From an uncultured Ectothiorhodospiraceae bacterium (GTDB taxonomy: Bacteria > Pseudomonadota > Gammaproteobacteria > Nitrococcales > Nitrococcaceae), in assembly GCA_913056385.1 (NCBI GenBank), contig CAJXND010000004.1, positions 1-64,000 on the forward strand: DNA of 64,000 nt. Direction: 5' to 3'. The notes below the pieces were generated by a model. The model searched no databases. It was given only the letters and a program-made list of their open reading frames with translations, and had not been told where the DNA came from. Positions 9,472-18,454 of this stretch are shown here, in pieces (position 1 is the stretch's first letter; each line of letters opens with the position of its first letter). The translations under genes were made by a program, and so were the position numbers.

Positions 9472-10650
9472 ATGAAGATCCTGGTTACAGGCGGCGCCGG
9501 CTTTATCGGCTCGGCGCTGATCCGCTTTCTCCGCGCCCGGCAGCTTGCCGAGGTGGTCAACGTCGATGCGCTCACCTATGCCGGTAACCCCGAGTCTCTG
9601 CCGGGCCTCGACATGGATCCGGGCTACTGGTTTGAAAAAGTGGATATCCGCGATCGCGCCGCGCTGGAGCGGGTATTCCGGGATCATCGCCCGGATGCGG
9701 TCATGCACCTGGCGGCGGAGAGCCATGTCGACCGCTCGATCCTGGGCCCAGAGGTGTTTGTCGACACCAATGTGGTCGGCACACAGAACCTGCTCGCCGT
9801 CGCCCGTGAGTACGGGTCATCACTGGACGACCGATCGGACGGCCCCGCCGCTGCGCCCGCTGCCACAGGCCAGGCGTATCCGTTGCCCCCGGGCCCCGCC
9901 GTTGCCAGCCCCCGCGAGCGATTCCGCTTTCACCACATCTCCACCGACGAGGTCTACGGCGATCTGCCCCTAGAGGCGCCGGCCTTCACCGAGTCGACCC
10001 CCTACGCGCCGAGCTCGCCCTACGCCGCCAGCAAGGCGGCGAGCGATCATCTGGTCCGCGCCTGGCATCGCACCTACGGGCTGCCGGTGGTCGTCACCAA
10101 CTGCTCCAACAACTATGGGCCCTATCAATTCCCGGAAAAGCTCATCCCATTGATGATCCTGAACGCGATGGCCGGCAAGCCGCTGCCGCTCTACGGCGAT
10201 GGCGGCCAGATCCGTGACTGGCTGCATGTCGAGGATCATGCCGAGGCGCTATGGGTCGTGCTGCAGCGGGGTGAGGTGGGGCGGACCTACAACATCGGCG
10301 GTGATGCCGAGCGCACCAACCGGCAGGTCGTCGAAGCCATCTGCGACATGCTGGACGCGCGCCGTGGCCAGGCGGCCGGCGGGGGCTCGGGGAGCCATCG
10401 CGATCTCATTCAGTATGTCGCCGATCGACCAGGGCATGATCGGCGCTACGCCATCGACAGCCGCCGTATTCAATCGGAGCTCGGCTGGCGGCCCGCCCAC
10501 AGCTTCGAGGCCGGCCTGCGCGAGACCATCCAGTGGTACATCGACCATCCGCAGTGGGTGCAGCGCGTGCAAAGTGGCGCCTACCGCGAGTGGATCGAGG
10601 CCAACTACGCGGGACGCGAAACCACATCGGCTTCCATCGGCAGAGGCTGA
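9472..10650 (+). CDS. rfbB: dTDP-glucose 4,6-dehydratase
   Basis: [82 protein letters not shown]. Confidence 0.95.
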   Translation: MKILVTGGAGFIGSALIRFLRARQLAEVVNVDALTYAGNPESLPGLDMDPGYWFEKVDIRDRAALERVFRDHRPDAVMHLAAESHVDRSILGPEVFVDTNVVGTQNLLAVAREYGSSLDDRSDGPAAAPAATGQAYPLPPGPAVASPRERFRFHHISTDEVYGDLPLEAPAFTESTPYAPSSPYAASKAASDHLVRAWHRTYGLPVVVTNCSNNYGPYQFPEKLIPLMILNAMAGKPLPLYGDGGQIRDWLHVEDHAEALWVVLQRGEVGRTYNIGGDAERTNRQVVEAICDMLDARRGQAAGGGSGSHRDLIQYVADRPGHDRRYAIDSRRIQSELGWRPAHSFEAGLRETIQWYIDHPQWVQRVQSGAYREWIEANYAGRETTSASIGRG

Positions 10651-10708
10651 CCGCACTCGGATAACTCCGGCCGTGGGCCGCTTCTGCTTTGCAGCGGCTG
10701 AGCAAAAG

Positions 10709-10726
10709 CGTACAGTTTACTGTACG
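10709..10726. promoter_or_regulatory. Palindrome CGTACAGT-TT-ACTGTACG, candidate YefM operator
   Basis: 8-bp perfect arms, 14 bp before the antitoxin ATG; contains GTAC cores resembling the described yefM operator core TGTACA. Confidence 0.65.
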
Positions 10727-10739
10727 TAAAGGAGGCGCA

Positions 10740-10991
10740 ATGGACGCAATCAGCTACACCAAGGCGCGGGCCAATCTCGCCGGGACCATGCAGCGGGTCT
10801 GTGAGGACCATGCCCCGGTCACGATTACCCGGGGTCGGTCATCTTCCGTGGTAATGATGTCCCTCGAGGATTATGAATCCCTGCAGGAGACGGCCTTGCT
10901 CCTGCGCGCTCCGCGAAATGCCCGGCGGCTGCTCGAATCCGTTGCCGAACTGGAAGCGGGAGGTGGTAAAGAGCATCCGCTCGCGGAATGA
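10740..10991 (+). CDS. yefM: YefM-like (Phd family) antitoxin
   Basis: [60 protein letters not shown]. Confidence 0.92.
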   Translation: MDAISYTKARANLAGTMQRVCEDHAPVTITRGRSSSVVMMSLEDYESLQETALLLRAPRNARRLLESVAELEAGGGKEHPLAE

Positions 10992-11242
10992 AGATTCTGT
11001 TTTCCGCGAACGCCTGGGAGGATTACCTCTTCTGGCAGAGGGCGGATCGCCGGACCCTGCAACGCATCAATCGGCTCATCAAGGCAATCCAGCGAGCGCC
11101 ATTTGCCGGGCCGGGCAAGCCGGAGCCACTGCGTCACGCACTCTCCGGCTATTGGTCGCGACGGATCGATCACGAGCATCGGTTGGTCTATAAGGTGATG
11201 GATGGGACGCTGGTGATCGCTCAGCTCCGCTATCACTACTGA
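10988..11242 (+). CDS. yoeB: YoeB-like mRNA interferase toxin
   Basis: [72 protein letters not shown] overlap. Confidence 0.95.
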   Translation: MKILFSANAWEDYLFWQRADRRTLQRINRLIKAIQRAPFAGPGKPEPLRHALSGYWSRRIDHEHRLVYKVMDGTLVIAQLRYHY

Positions 11243-11253
11243 AGGGGAAGACC

Positions 11254-11808
11254 ATGGGATTCGCGCGCACGGTGACCTGCCTGATGACCATCGCGATGGG
11301 AGCCATCCTCATGACATCCACCGCCCAGGCCTACGACTGGTTCGATCACGACATGCGCCGGCTGCACTCAAGTGAGGTGGTCAACGTCAAGGAACTGGCG
11401 GCTGACGCCCCCGCGGTCCTGCTGGTGAACACCGCCAGCCACTGCGGCTTTACCGGCCAGTTCGAGGGGCTGGAGGCACTGCATCAGGAATATGCCGGCA
11501 AGGGGCTGAAGGTCATCGGTTTCTCGTCGGACTCCTTCAACCAGGAGGCTGATGACGAGGCCGCTGCCGCCGAGACCTGCTTCGTGAACTTCGGGGTGAC
11601 TTTCGACATGATGGCGACGGTGCCGGTGCGCGGCGCCAACGCCCATCCGATCTTCGCCGAAGCCGCCCGCCAGACCCGTGCCCCGCGCTGGAATTTCAAC
11701 AAGTACCTGGTCGGCCCCGACGGCGAGGTCGTCGAGGTCTTCGGCGCGTTGACCGGCCCGGACTCCCGCAAGCTGAAGCGCGCCATCGACCGGCTTCTCT
11801 CTTCATAG
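11254..11808 (+). CDS. Glutathione peroxidase family protein with N-terminal signal peptide
   Basis: NTASHCGFTGQFEGLEALHQEYAGKGLKVIGF, W..FNKYLVGPDG; hydrophobic leader ending STAQA. Confidence 0.85.
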   Translation: MGFARTVTCLMTIAMGAILMTSTAQAYDWFDHDMRRLHSSEVVNVKELAADAPAVLLVNTASHCGFTGQFEGLEALHQEYAGKGLKVIGFSSDSFNQEADDEAAAAETCFVNFGVTFDMMATVPVRGANAHPIFAEAARQTRAPRWNFNKYLVGPDGEVVEVFGALTGPDSRKLKRAIDRLLSS

Positions 11809-11865
11809 GCCGGGAGATTTCCCTTTGAGGTGAGCAATGGGATCGCTACATGGACATTGATATCA

Positions 11866-11877
11866 GATGACGTCATC
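11866..11877. promoter_or_regulatory. Palindrome GATGACGTCATC, candidate VapB operator
   Basis: Perfect 12-bp palindrome 30 bp upstream of the RHH antitoxin start. Confidence 0.5.
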
Positions 11878-11906
11878 ATATAGTCCAAAGCATCGGAGGT
11901 GTTGTC

Positions 11907-12143
11907 ATGCGAACCATCATTGATCTGCCGGATTCTCAGATCGCCGCACTGCGCGAGCTCGGCGAGCGTGACCAGGTCTCTCGCGCCGAGCTGATTCGTC
12001 GGGCTGTGGAGAGCTACATCCATGCTCATGAGCCTTCGATTAGCGATGATGCTGCCTTCGGACTATGGCGCGATCGCCAGGATGTCATCCACGGTGGTGT
12101 GGCCTATCAGCGCCGCATACGGGCGGAATGGGATGAGCGATGA
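11907..12143 (+). CDS. Ribbon-helix-helix (CopG-type) antitoxin, VapB-like
   Basis: MRTIIDLPDSQIAALRELGERDQVSRAELIRRAVESYI. Confidence 0.85.
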   Translation: MRTIIDLPDSQIAALRELGERDQVSRAELIRRAVESYIHAHEPSISDDAAFGLWRDRQDVIHGGVAYQRRIRAEWDER

Positions 12144-12514
12144 AAGCGGTATTCGATACCAATATCCTTATCGATTTTCTCTCGGGCCTAGAGGCGGCAA
12201 GAGAGGAACTCGCGCGGCATGATGTGGCACTAGTTAGCGCGATTACCTGGATGGAAGTAATGGCCGGCGCCACACCAGCCGAGGATGCCTCTCTTCGTGC
12301 TTTTCTCATGCGATTCCGGGTGCTGCCAGTCGATGAGGCGGTCATGGAGGCGGCCGTCGCAATTAGACGAGAGCAGTCCATCAAACTGCCCGATGCCATC
12401 ATCTGGGCGACCGCCCGCTGCGAATATGCCCTTCTGGTGACCCGCGACCAGCGGGCCTTTCGGGTGACGTCACCTGAGATCCGGGTTCCCTACCAGGTTC
12501 ACGATCGGGGCTAA
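12140..12514 (+). CDS. PIN-domain ribonuclease toxin (VapC family)
   Basis: AVFDTNILIDFLSG, WMEVMAGA, LPDAIIWATA, LLVTRDQRAF; ATGA overlap. Confidence 0.92.
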   Translation: MKAVFDTNILIDFLSGLEAAREELARHDVALVSAITWMEVMAGATPAEDASLRAFLMRFRVLPVDEAVMEAAVAIRREQSIKLPDAIIWATARCEYALLVTRDQRAFRVTSPEIRVPYQVHDRG

Positions 12515-12534
12515 GCCTTGCGCCCGGAGGGGTC

Positions 12535-13347
12535 ATGTTCCTTTTCACCAAACTCGTTGGTGCGCTGCTCAAGCCGCTGAGCCTGGTCGTGATGGCCCTG
12601 CTGGTCGGGCTTCTCGTGGCCGCTTTCACGCGTTGGCGGCGCAGTGGCCTCGCGCTGATCGGCGTGACGACACTGGCCCTGGCCCTGATCAGTTGGTGGC
12701 CGGTCTCGAACACGCTCATGGTCCCTTTGGAGCGGGTTTACACGCCGGTGGAGGTCAGTGCGCCCGATGGACCCGGCCGGACGCTGCCCGGGGATGTCGC
12801 GGCGATTGTCGTGCTGGGGGGTGGCGCCGTTGACGATCCCTCGCTGCCGTTGAGCGCGCAGCTGTCGTCGACCTCGCTGCAGCGGCTTATCGAGGGTATT
12901 CGGTTGTGGCGGCTGCGTCCCGATGCCCTGCTTGTGACAAGCGGGGCGCTGCCGTATGGGCGGTCCCAGGCGGAAATCGCCGCGGACCTCGCGGTGGCGC
13001 TGGGCGTGCCACGGGCGCGGATTCGCATGCTGCCGACGGCACGCAATACCGCGGAGGAGGCGGCGGCCTATGTCGATCTCATCGACACCTTGAGCGCGGA
13101 TGGAACCGGCGCCGGGTTCCGCAAGCCGGTGGTTGTAAGCTCGGCGAGCCATCTACCGCGGGCCATCGCCGAGTTCCAGAGCCAGAGTCTGGAGCCTGTC
13201 GCGGCCCCAACGGCCCACCGGGCCGCGCCCGAGCGCTTTGCCCTGCCCGGCGATTTTGCGCCGCAAGCCGATGACCTGCGCACCACCGAGGCCGCCTGGC
13301 ACGAATTCCTCGGCCGGCTTTGGGCGCGGTTGCGAGGGAGGGGATAG
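12535..13347 (+). CDS. YdcF/ElyC-like DUF218 membrane protein
   Basis: Two N-terminal TM helices; AIVVLGGGAVDDPSLPLSAQ, LLVTSGALPYG, ARNTAEEA, VVVSSASHLPRA. Confidence 0.85.
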   Translation: MFLFTKLVGALLKPLSLVVMALLVGLLVAAFTRWRRSGLALIGVTTLALALISWWPVSNTLMVPLERVYTPVEVSAPDGPGRTLPGDVAAIVVLGGGAVDDPSLPLSAQLSSTSLQRLIEGIRLWRLRPDALLVTSGALPYGRSQAEIAADLAVALGVPRARIRMLPTARNTAEEAAAYVDLIDTLSADGTGAGFRKPVVVSSASHLPRAIAEFQSQSLEPVAAPTAHRAAPERFALPGDFAPQADDLRTTEAAWHEFLGRLWARLRGRG

Positions 13348-13390
13348 GCGCCCTGCCTTTACGAAATGGGCCGGTAAAGCGCACACTGAA

Positions 13391-13398
13391 TCGTACGA
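13391..13398. promoter_or_regulatory. Short palindrome TCGTACGA, possible operator of the Phd/RelE-like module
   Basis: 8-bp palindrome with GTAC core about 24 bp upstream of GTG 13422. Confidence 0.3.
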
Positions 13399-13421
13399 AT
13401 GACAACATTCTGGAGGGCGTT

Positions 13422-13679
13422 GTGAGTGATCTCACCGCTAATGAACTGAAAACCCGTGGCGTCTCCGCGATCGAGGAGGCGTTGAAGAACGAGACCGAGG
13501 CGGTGGTTTCGGTGAGGGGAGAGCGCCGCTATGTGGTCATGGACATGACCCAGTACACCCACTTACGCGAATGCGAGCTCGAGGCAGCACTCGCGGAGTC
13601 GCGTGCAGACCGTGATGCAGGGCGCTTCGTGCGTGAGTCTGCCGACGAGCATGTGGAGCGGCTGAGCACGAAGAGATGA
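13422..13679 (+). CDS. Phd/YefM-type antitoxin (GTG start)
   Basis: VSDLTANELKTRGVSAIEEALKNETEAVVSVRGERRYVVMDMTQYTHLRECELEAALAESRAD; upstream GGAG. Confidence 0.8.
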   Translation: MSDLTANELKTRGVSAIEEALKNETEAVVSVRGERRYVVMDMTQYTHLRECELEAALAESRADRDAGRFVRESADEHVERLSTKR

Positions 13680-13960
13680 GCTATGCGCTCGTCTTTACGC
13701 AAAGCTATAACCGACGTGCTGCCAAATGGCTCAAACGGCATCCGGATCTAAAGAGCCAGTACCTCAAGACATTGAGATTGCTCGAGGTCGATCCTTTCCA
13801 TCCGTCGCTGCGACTGCATGCCTTGAGAGGGCGTCTTGAGGGGCTTCATTCGGTCTCGATCAACCTCTCTTACCGCATCACCATGGAGTTGCTGGTAACG
13901 GAGAGAGAAGTTGTGCCAGTCAATATCGGTAGCCATGACGCAGTATACCGTTCGGGCTGA
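13676..13960 (+). CDS. RelE/ParE-superfamily toxin
   Basis: YALVFTQSYNRRAAKWLKRHPDLKSQYLKTLRLLEVDPFHPSLRLHALRGRLEGLHSVSINLSYRI; ATGA overlap. Confidence 0.85.
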   Translation: MSYALVFTQSYNRRAAKWLKRHPDLKSQYLKTLRLLEVDPFHPSLRLHALRGRLEGLHSVSINLSYRITMELLVTEREVVPVNIGSHDAVYRSG

Positions 13961-13980
13961 ATCCCGCCTGGCCTGTGACC

Positions 13981-14181
13981 TCAGCGCCGAAACCACCAGA
14001 TGATCAGCGTGATCACGACGCTGACGATAATCGAGGTGGCGAGCGGGAAGTAGAACGTGAAGCCCTCCCGCCGGACGAGGATGTCGCCCGGTAGCCGACC
14101 CAGCCCCAACTTGCTGATCAGCGGCCAGAGCAGGCCGATGATCAGGATGACAAGGCCGGCGGTGATGAGGAACTTTTGCAT
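13981..14181 (-). CDS. DUF2905 small membrane protein
   Basis: MQKFLITAGLVILIIGLLWPLISKLGLGRLPGDILVRREGFTFYFPLATSIIVSVVITLIIWWFRR. Confidence 0.85.
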   Translation of the reverse strand: MQKFLITAGLVILIIGLLWPLISKLGLGRLPGDILVRREGFTFYFPLATSIIVSVVITLIIWWFRR

Positions 14182-14190
14182 CGCGGCGCT

Positions 14191-14853
14191 TTAGGCCGCC
14201 GTGAACCGCTGCACGCCGGTGTCCGTTCCCACCAGGAGTTCATCCGCGGGCCGCAGGGCGAACAGTCCATTGGTGACCACGCCGGCGATGTTGTTGAGCT
14301 GCTGTTCACGGTGAATCGGCTCTGACAGGTCCAGGGCGCGGACATCCAGGATGAGGTTGCCGTTGTCCGTGGTGAAGCCCTCGCGCAGTTCCGGGCGCCC
14401 ACCGAGGCGGACGAGCTGGCGCGCCACATGGGAGCGGGCCATGGGAATCACCTCCACCGGCAGCGGGAAGTCGCCCAGTGCGGTCACCTGCTTGCTTGCA
14501 TCGACGATGCAGATGAAGCGATCGGCGATGGCCGCGACGATTTTCTCCCGCGTGAGCGCACCGCCACCGCCCTTGATCATCTGAAGGTGCCGATTGATCT
14601 CGTCGGCCCCGTCGACATAGATCGCCAGTTCCGAGACGCTGTTGGCATCCCGGACCTCGATGCCGTGACCCCGCAATCGCTCGGCGCTGGCCTCGGAGGC
14701 CGCTACAGCGGCCTCGATTTCAATATCCGAGGCGGCCAGCGCGTCAATGAAGTGATTGACGGTGGACCCGCTGCCGACACCGATGATGGTGCCCGCCTCG
14801 ACTTTCTCGACTGCCGCTTCGGCGGCGAGACGTTTCTGCGCATCGGCGCTCAT
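14191..14853 (-). CDS. rpiA: Ribose-5-phosphate isomerase A
   Basis: [51 protein letters not shown]; start set at internal ATG. Confidence 0.95.
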   Translation of the reverse strand: MSADAQKRLAAEAAVEKVEAGTIIGVGSGSTVNHFIDALAASDIEIEAAVAASEASAERLRGHGIEVRDANSVSELAIYVDGADEINRHLQMIKGGGGALTREKIVAAIADRFICIVDASKQVTALGDFPLPVEVIPMARSHVARQLVRLGGRPELREGFTTDNGNLILDVRALDLSEPIHREQQLNNIAGVVTNGLFALRPADELLVGTDTGVQRFTAA

Positions 14854-14906
14854 GGCCTGGTCTCTCCTGTACACTAAAGCCTTTTAGGGCGAATTCCCGT
14901 TCTGGC

Positions 14907-16418
14907 ATGAAATCCTATCTACAACGCATCCTCACCGCGAGCGTCTATGATGTCGCGCATCAGACCCCGCTGACATCCGCCGTCAATCTCTCCCGTCGGC
15001 TCGGCAATCACGTGCTGCTCAAGCGGGAAGACATGCAGCCGGTGTTTTCGTTCAAGATCCGCGGTGCCTACAACAAGATCGCGAGCCTGACCGAGGCGCA
15101 GCGCGCAAAGGGTGTGATCTGCTCCTCGGCGGGCAACCATGCCCAGGGTGTGGCGCTATCGGCGAAGAACCTCGGCATTCGCGCCACGATCGTCATGCCC
15201 CGGACCACGCCCAGCATCAAGGTGGATGCGGTGCGCAACTTCGGCGGACGCGTGGTCCTGCACGGCGATAACTACGATGCGGCCAAGGCCCATGCCGAGA
15301 AACTCGTGGAGGAGCGGGGGCTCACCTACATCCCGCCCTACGACGATCCGGACGTCATCGCCGGCCAGGGTACCGTGGGTATGGAGATCCTCAGTCAGCA
15401 TCCGCGTCCGATCGATGCGGTCTTCGTTCCCGTCGGCGGGGGCGGGCTCATCGCCGGGATTGCGGCCTACATCAAGCAGCTTCGTCCGGATATCCGCATC
15501 ATCGCCGTGGAGCCCGAGGATGCCCCCACGCTGGAGCGTGCCATGGCCACCGGTCGGCGCGTAACGCTCGACGAGGTGGGCATTTTCGCCGATGGCGTGG
15601 CCGTCCGCCAGATCGGAGAGGAGACGTTCCGCATCTGCCGCGAGCTGGTGGACGAGTGCATGCTGGTGAGTACGGACGAAATCTGTGCCGGTATCAAGGA
15701 CATATTCGAGGATACGCGGACCGTCATGGAACCTGCCGGTGCCCTGGCCGTTGCCGGCATCAAGAAGTACGTCGAGCAGCGTGGTGTGACGGGCGAAACG
15801 CTGATCGGCATCAACTGCGGGGCCAACATGAATTTCTCGCGCCTGGCTCACGTCGCCGAGCGTGCGGAGCTTGGCGAGCATCGCGAAGCGGTGCTGGCGG
15901 TGACCATTCCCGAGCGCCCCGGCAGCTTCCGCGAGTTCTGCGAAACCATCGGCAACCGCGCGATCACGGAGTTCAATTATCGCTATGCCCACGCCGATGA
16001 GGCCCATGTTTTTGCGGGTATCGGCCTCAATGACGGGCTCGCGGAGCGTGATGAGGTGGTCGCCGCACTCGAGGCCCGGGGGTACCCGGTTCTGGATCTC
16101 ACCGAGGACGAAATGTCGAAGGTGCATGTCCGGCATATGGTCGGCGGCCGGGGCCACAACGTGGACCATGAGGTCCTCTACCATGTGCGTTTCCCGGAGC
16201 GGCCCGGGGCACTGCTCAACTTCTTGAAGCGCCTGGGACGGCGGTGGAATATCTCCTTGTTCCATTACCGTAACCACGGCGCCGATTACGGGCGGGTGCT
16301 GGTCGGCATCCAGGTGCCGCCGGATCAGCGCGGGAAGTTCGAGGCGAGCCTCGACAAGCTCGGCTACCCGTACCGGAACGAGTCGGATAACCCGGCCTAC
16401 GCGCTTTTTCTGAGCTGA
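14907..16418 (+). CDS. ilvA: Threonine ammonia-lyase, biosynthetic
   Basis: PVFSFKIRGAYNKI, SAGNHAQGVAL, PVGGGGLIAGIAAYIK, two C-terminal ACT-like regions. Confidence 0.95.
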   Translation: MKSYLQRILTASVYDVAHQTPLTSAVNLSRRLGNHVLLKREDMQPVFSFKIRGAYNKIASLTEAQRAKGVICSSAGNHAQGVALSAKNLGIRATIVMPRTTPSIKVDAVRNFGGRVVLHGDNYDAAKAHAEKLVEERGLTYIPPYDDPDVIAGQGTVGMEILSQHPRPIDAVFVPVGGGGLIAGIAAYIKQLRPDIRIIAVEPEDAPTLERAMATGRRVTLDEVGIFADGVAVRQIGEETFRICRELVDECMLVSTDEICAGIKDIFEDTRTVMEPAGALAVAGIKKYVEQRGVTGETLIGINCGANMNFSRLAHVAERAELGEHREAVLAVTIPERPGSFREFCETIGNRAITEFNYRYAHADEAHVFAGIGLNDGLAERDEVVAALEARGYPVLDLTEDEMSKVHVRHMVGGRGHNVDHEVLYHVRFPERPGALLNFLKRLGRRWNISLFHYRNHGADYGRVLVGIQVPPDQRGKFEASLDKLGYPYRNESDNPAYALFLS

Positions 16419-16486
16419 CGGGTGTTCAGCTCGGGCGTTTGTCTCGAGCCTGGCGCGGATTCGTCGGGATGTGCGCTTCTGGCCGG

Positions 16487-16837
16487 TTATTGCTCTGCGC
16501 AGCGAATGCACAGTGTGGCGGCCGGGTCGACCTCGAGGCGCTGGGGGTTGATGAATTCCCCGCATCGCAGACACTCGCCGTAACTGCCATCCTCGCAGCG
16601 TTGAAGGGCCGAGGCGATGCGCTTCAACGTGAGCCGAGCGCGTTCATCGGTCGCCTGCGCCATCGCCTGTTGTTGTAGCGCATCCATTCGCGAGAGACGC
16701 CCGACCCGGGTCTGATCAAGCTCCACCGTGGCTCGCGATACATCCCGCGTCTGCTCCAGCGCCTCGATCTCCGAGCGCATCGCCTCAAGGCGTTGCCGGA
16801 AATAGGGGATATCCGGTTGATCGAACTCATCTGACAT
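16487..16837 (-). CDS. DksA/TraR-family zinc-finger protein
   Basis: RIASALQRCEDGSYGECLRCGEFINPQRLEVDPAATLCIRCAEQ. Confidence 0.88.
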   Translation of the reverse strand: MSDEFDQPDIPYFRQRLEAMRSEIEALEQTRDVSRATVELDQTRVGRLSRMDALQQQAMAQATDERARLTLKRIASALQRCEDGSYGECLRCGEFINPQRLEVDPAATLCIRCAEQ

Positions 16838-16946
16838 CGAATCAGCCTAGCATGCGCCCCAGGGCCGGAGCCCTATTGATGCCGCGTGAGTCGTGGCTTG
16901 CCGTCCGCGGAAGCGCCTGCTCCCCCTCTCTTTCCCCCCTGCACAC

Positions 16947-17123
16947 GTTGGACAGAGTAATGCGCGACGTGATGCATAACGCGTTCAAGGGCGGTGACGC
17001 GTTAAGTCTGCGTGAAAGGTGCTGCACATCCGACTGAAGCGCTTTAACTCTGTCCATCCGTCAGACGCCGCCCGGCATTCTGGTTATGCGATACGTAAAG
17101 TGTCCATCAGCACTCTGTCCAAC
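16947..17123. repeat. 177-bp nested imperfect palindrome (MITE-like or attC-like structured element)
   Basis: Outer arms GTTGGACAGAGT (16947-16958)/ACTCTGTCCAAC (17112-17123); inner arms GCATAAC (16974-16980)/GTTATGC (17083-17089); inner stem GGGCGGTGACG (16989-16999) vs CGTCA-GACG-CCGCCC (17059-17073). Confidence 0.6.
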
Positions 17124-17357
17124 ATGCGCATAGCGCTCAAAGACCTCCCCACCTCCCGATGCTCCCCACCCCTTGCTACCGCTCGTCAGCGGCATACCGT
17201 CACTCGTCACTCCTGCGTGAATTCGCCGACGAAAGGTCGCTCGTAGCGCATTGCGTCATGTTCTTCTGGGGGCAAGTGAACCAGTGATCTAGCGCCAACC
17301 TCGCGCCGTGTTTCGTTGCCGAGGACGCCTGATCCGATCCGAGGAGTGTCACCTGGA

Positions 17358-17738
17358 ATGCTCAAATCCTTCGCAGTCCCTGGCTTGAGAGCGATCTGGC
17401 ATGGACGTCGTCCCCGACGAATGCATCCGCGACTGCTGTTTGCGGTAAGGCGGGATTTGTCCATCCTCCATGCCGCGATCTCTCTCGATGACCTGAGAAG
17501 CGCGGTCAGCAATCGGCTTGAGCTGCTGGTTGATGAGTCCATCCCGTTCGATGAGCTCTCAGTAGCCTCGACCACCAGGCACCCGACAGCCGCCTCGACC
17601 ATTCAGCCAGCGGCTGGGCCAGGAGGCGAACCGCAGATGTGTCATCTGCATGTGGGCTATGGATGGTTCCTGTCCTTTGAGTTCCGAGATGGCGAGGCTC
17701 ATGGCATCAGGCTGGAGGAGGTGCCCGTTGATGGATGA
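17358..17738 (+). CDS. HigB-like (RelE superfamily) toxin with an extended central region
   Basis: MLKSFAVPGLRAIWHG..RLLFAVRRDLSILHAAISLDDL..NRLELL..HLHVGYGWFLSFEFRDGEAHGIRLEEV matches HigB ends; about 30 extra residues in the middle; overlaps a HigA-like gene. Confidence 0.6.
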   Translation: MLKSFAVPGLRAIWHGRRPRRMHPRLLFAVRRDLSILHAAISLDDLRSAVSNRLELLVDESIPFDELSVASTTRHPTAASTIQPAAGPGGEPQMCHLHVGYGWFLSFEFRDGEAHGIRLEEVPVDG

Positions 17739-18123
17739 TCCGATGTCCAGACTCTGTCCCACAGAGCCATACGCTGCGGGCGAATCTCCATCCGCCGACC
17801 CTCGTGACCCGGCACTTGTCGATGACGCCGACGCGCCTGTTCCTCCGGGTGAGATCCTCGGAGCCAGCTTCATGCTGCCGCGGGGCCTGCTGCCAACGTC
17901 CCTGGCGCGGGCGCTGCAGGTTCCGGTAAACCGCATCACTGATATTCTCAGCGGCAAACGCCGCATCACGGCGCAAACGGCATTACTGCTGGCCACTTAT
18001 TTCGACACATCGCCCGAGTTCTGGCTGCGGCTTCAAATGGATTACGATCTCCGATGCGCGCGCCGCCGTGGGCGGATTCGAACGCATCTCCAGGCCATCC
18101 AGTCCTGCAGGTGCTCTCGCTGA
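17731..18123 (+). CDS. HigA/VapI-like HTH antitoxin
   Basis: PPGEILGASFMLPRGLLPTSLARALQVPVNRITDILSGKRRITAQTALLLATYFDTSPEFWLRLQMDYDLR; N-terminal extension; atypical Arg/Cys-rich C-terminus. Confidence 0.8.
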   Translation: MDDPMSRLCPTEPYAAGESPSADPRDPALVDDADAPVPPGEILGASFMLPRGLLPTSLARALQVPVNRITDILSGKRRITAQTALLLATYFDTSPEFWLRLQMDYDLRCARRRGRIRTHLQAIQSCRCSR

Positions 18124-18181
18124 TTTGTCCTCTCCGTTGGGTTTCTGTTAGAACTGCCCCACTACATCTAGTGGAGGACGC

Positions 18182-18454
18182 ATGAGCGCTTCGTCACCCT
18201 GCATCAGCATCTGTGAGGTCGAGAACGGTCGCTGCATCGGCTGTGGCCGCACCGAGACGGAGATCGCCGAGTGGCGCGATTATCCCGAGGAGAAACGGCT
18301 GGCGATCATGGATCGACTGGATGAGGAGGCAGCCAATGGCGGCTGGATCGATGCCGGTGCCTTCGCGCAGGATGCGAGCGCGACCCGCGATGGGGCCACG
18401 GCGTCCAACCCCCGAGAGATCCAATCCACCCGCTCTGGGACAACGAATGCCTGA
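18182..18454 (+). CDS. DUF1289 family Cys-rich protein
   Basis: SPCISICEVENGRCIGCGRTETEIAEWRDYPEEKRLAIMDRL. Confidence 0.88.
   Translation: MSASSPCISICEVENGRCIGCGRTETEIAEWRDYPEEKRLAIMDRLDEEAANGGWIDAGAFAQDASATRDGATASNPREIQSTRSGTTNA

Noticed and set aside
15156-16574. 472-aa minus-strand ORF over ilvA
   Set aside because: Shadow ORF; ilvA on the plus strand has full catalytic motifs.
16974-17089. Firm call of an integron attC site
   Set aside because: Geometry is suggestive, but GCATAAC/GTTATGC each deviate from RYYYAAC/GTTRRRY by one base and no integrase or second attC was found, so it is reported only as a structured repeat.
17190-17215. GTCACTC direct duplication (ccgtcactcgtcactcct)
   Set aside because: A 7-bp tandem duplication is too short to interpret.
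18040-18150. Frameshift in the HigA C-terminus
   Set aside because: The C-terminus ..RCARRRGRIRTHLQAIQSCRCSR is atypical and an alternative frame gives DARAAVGGFERISRPSSPAGALADL, but HigA C-termini vary and I cannot tell which is ancestral.
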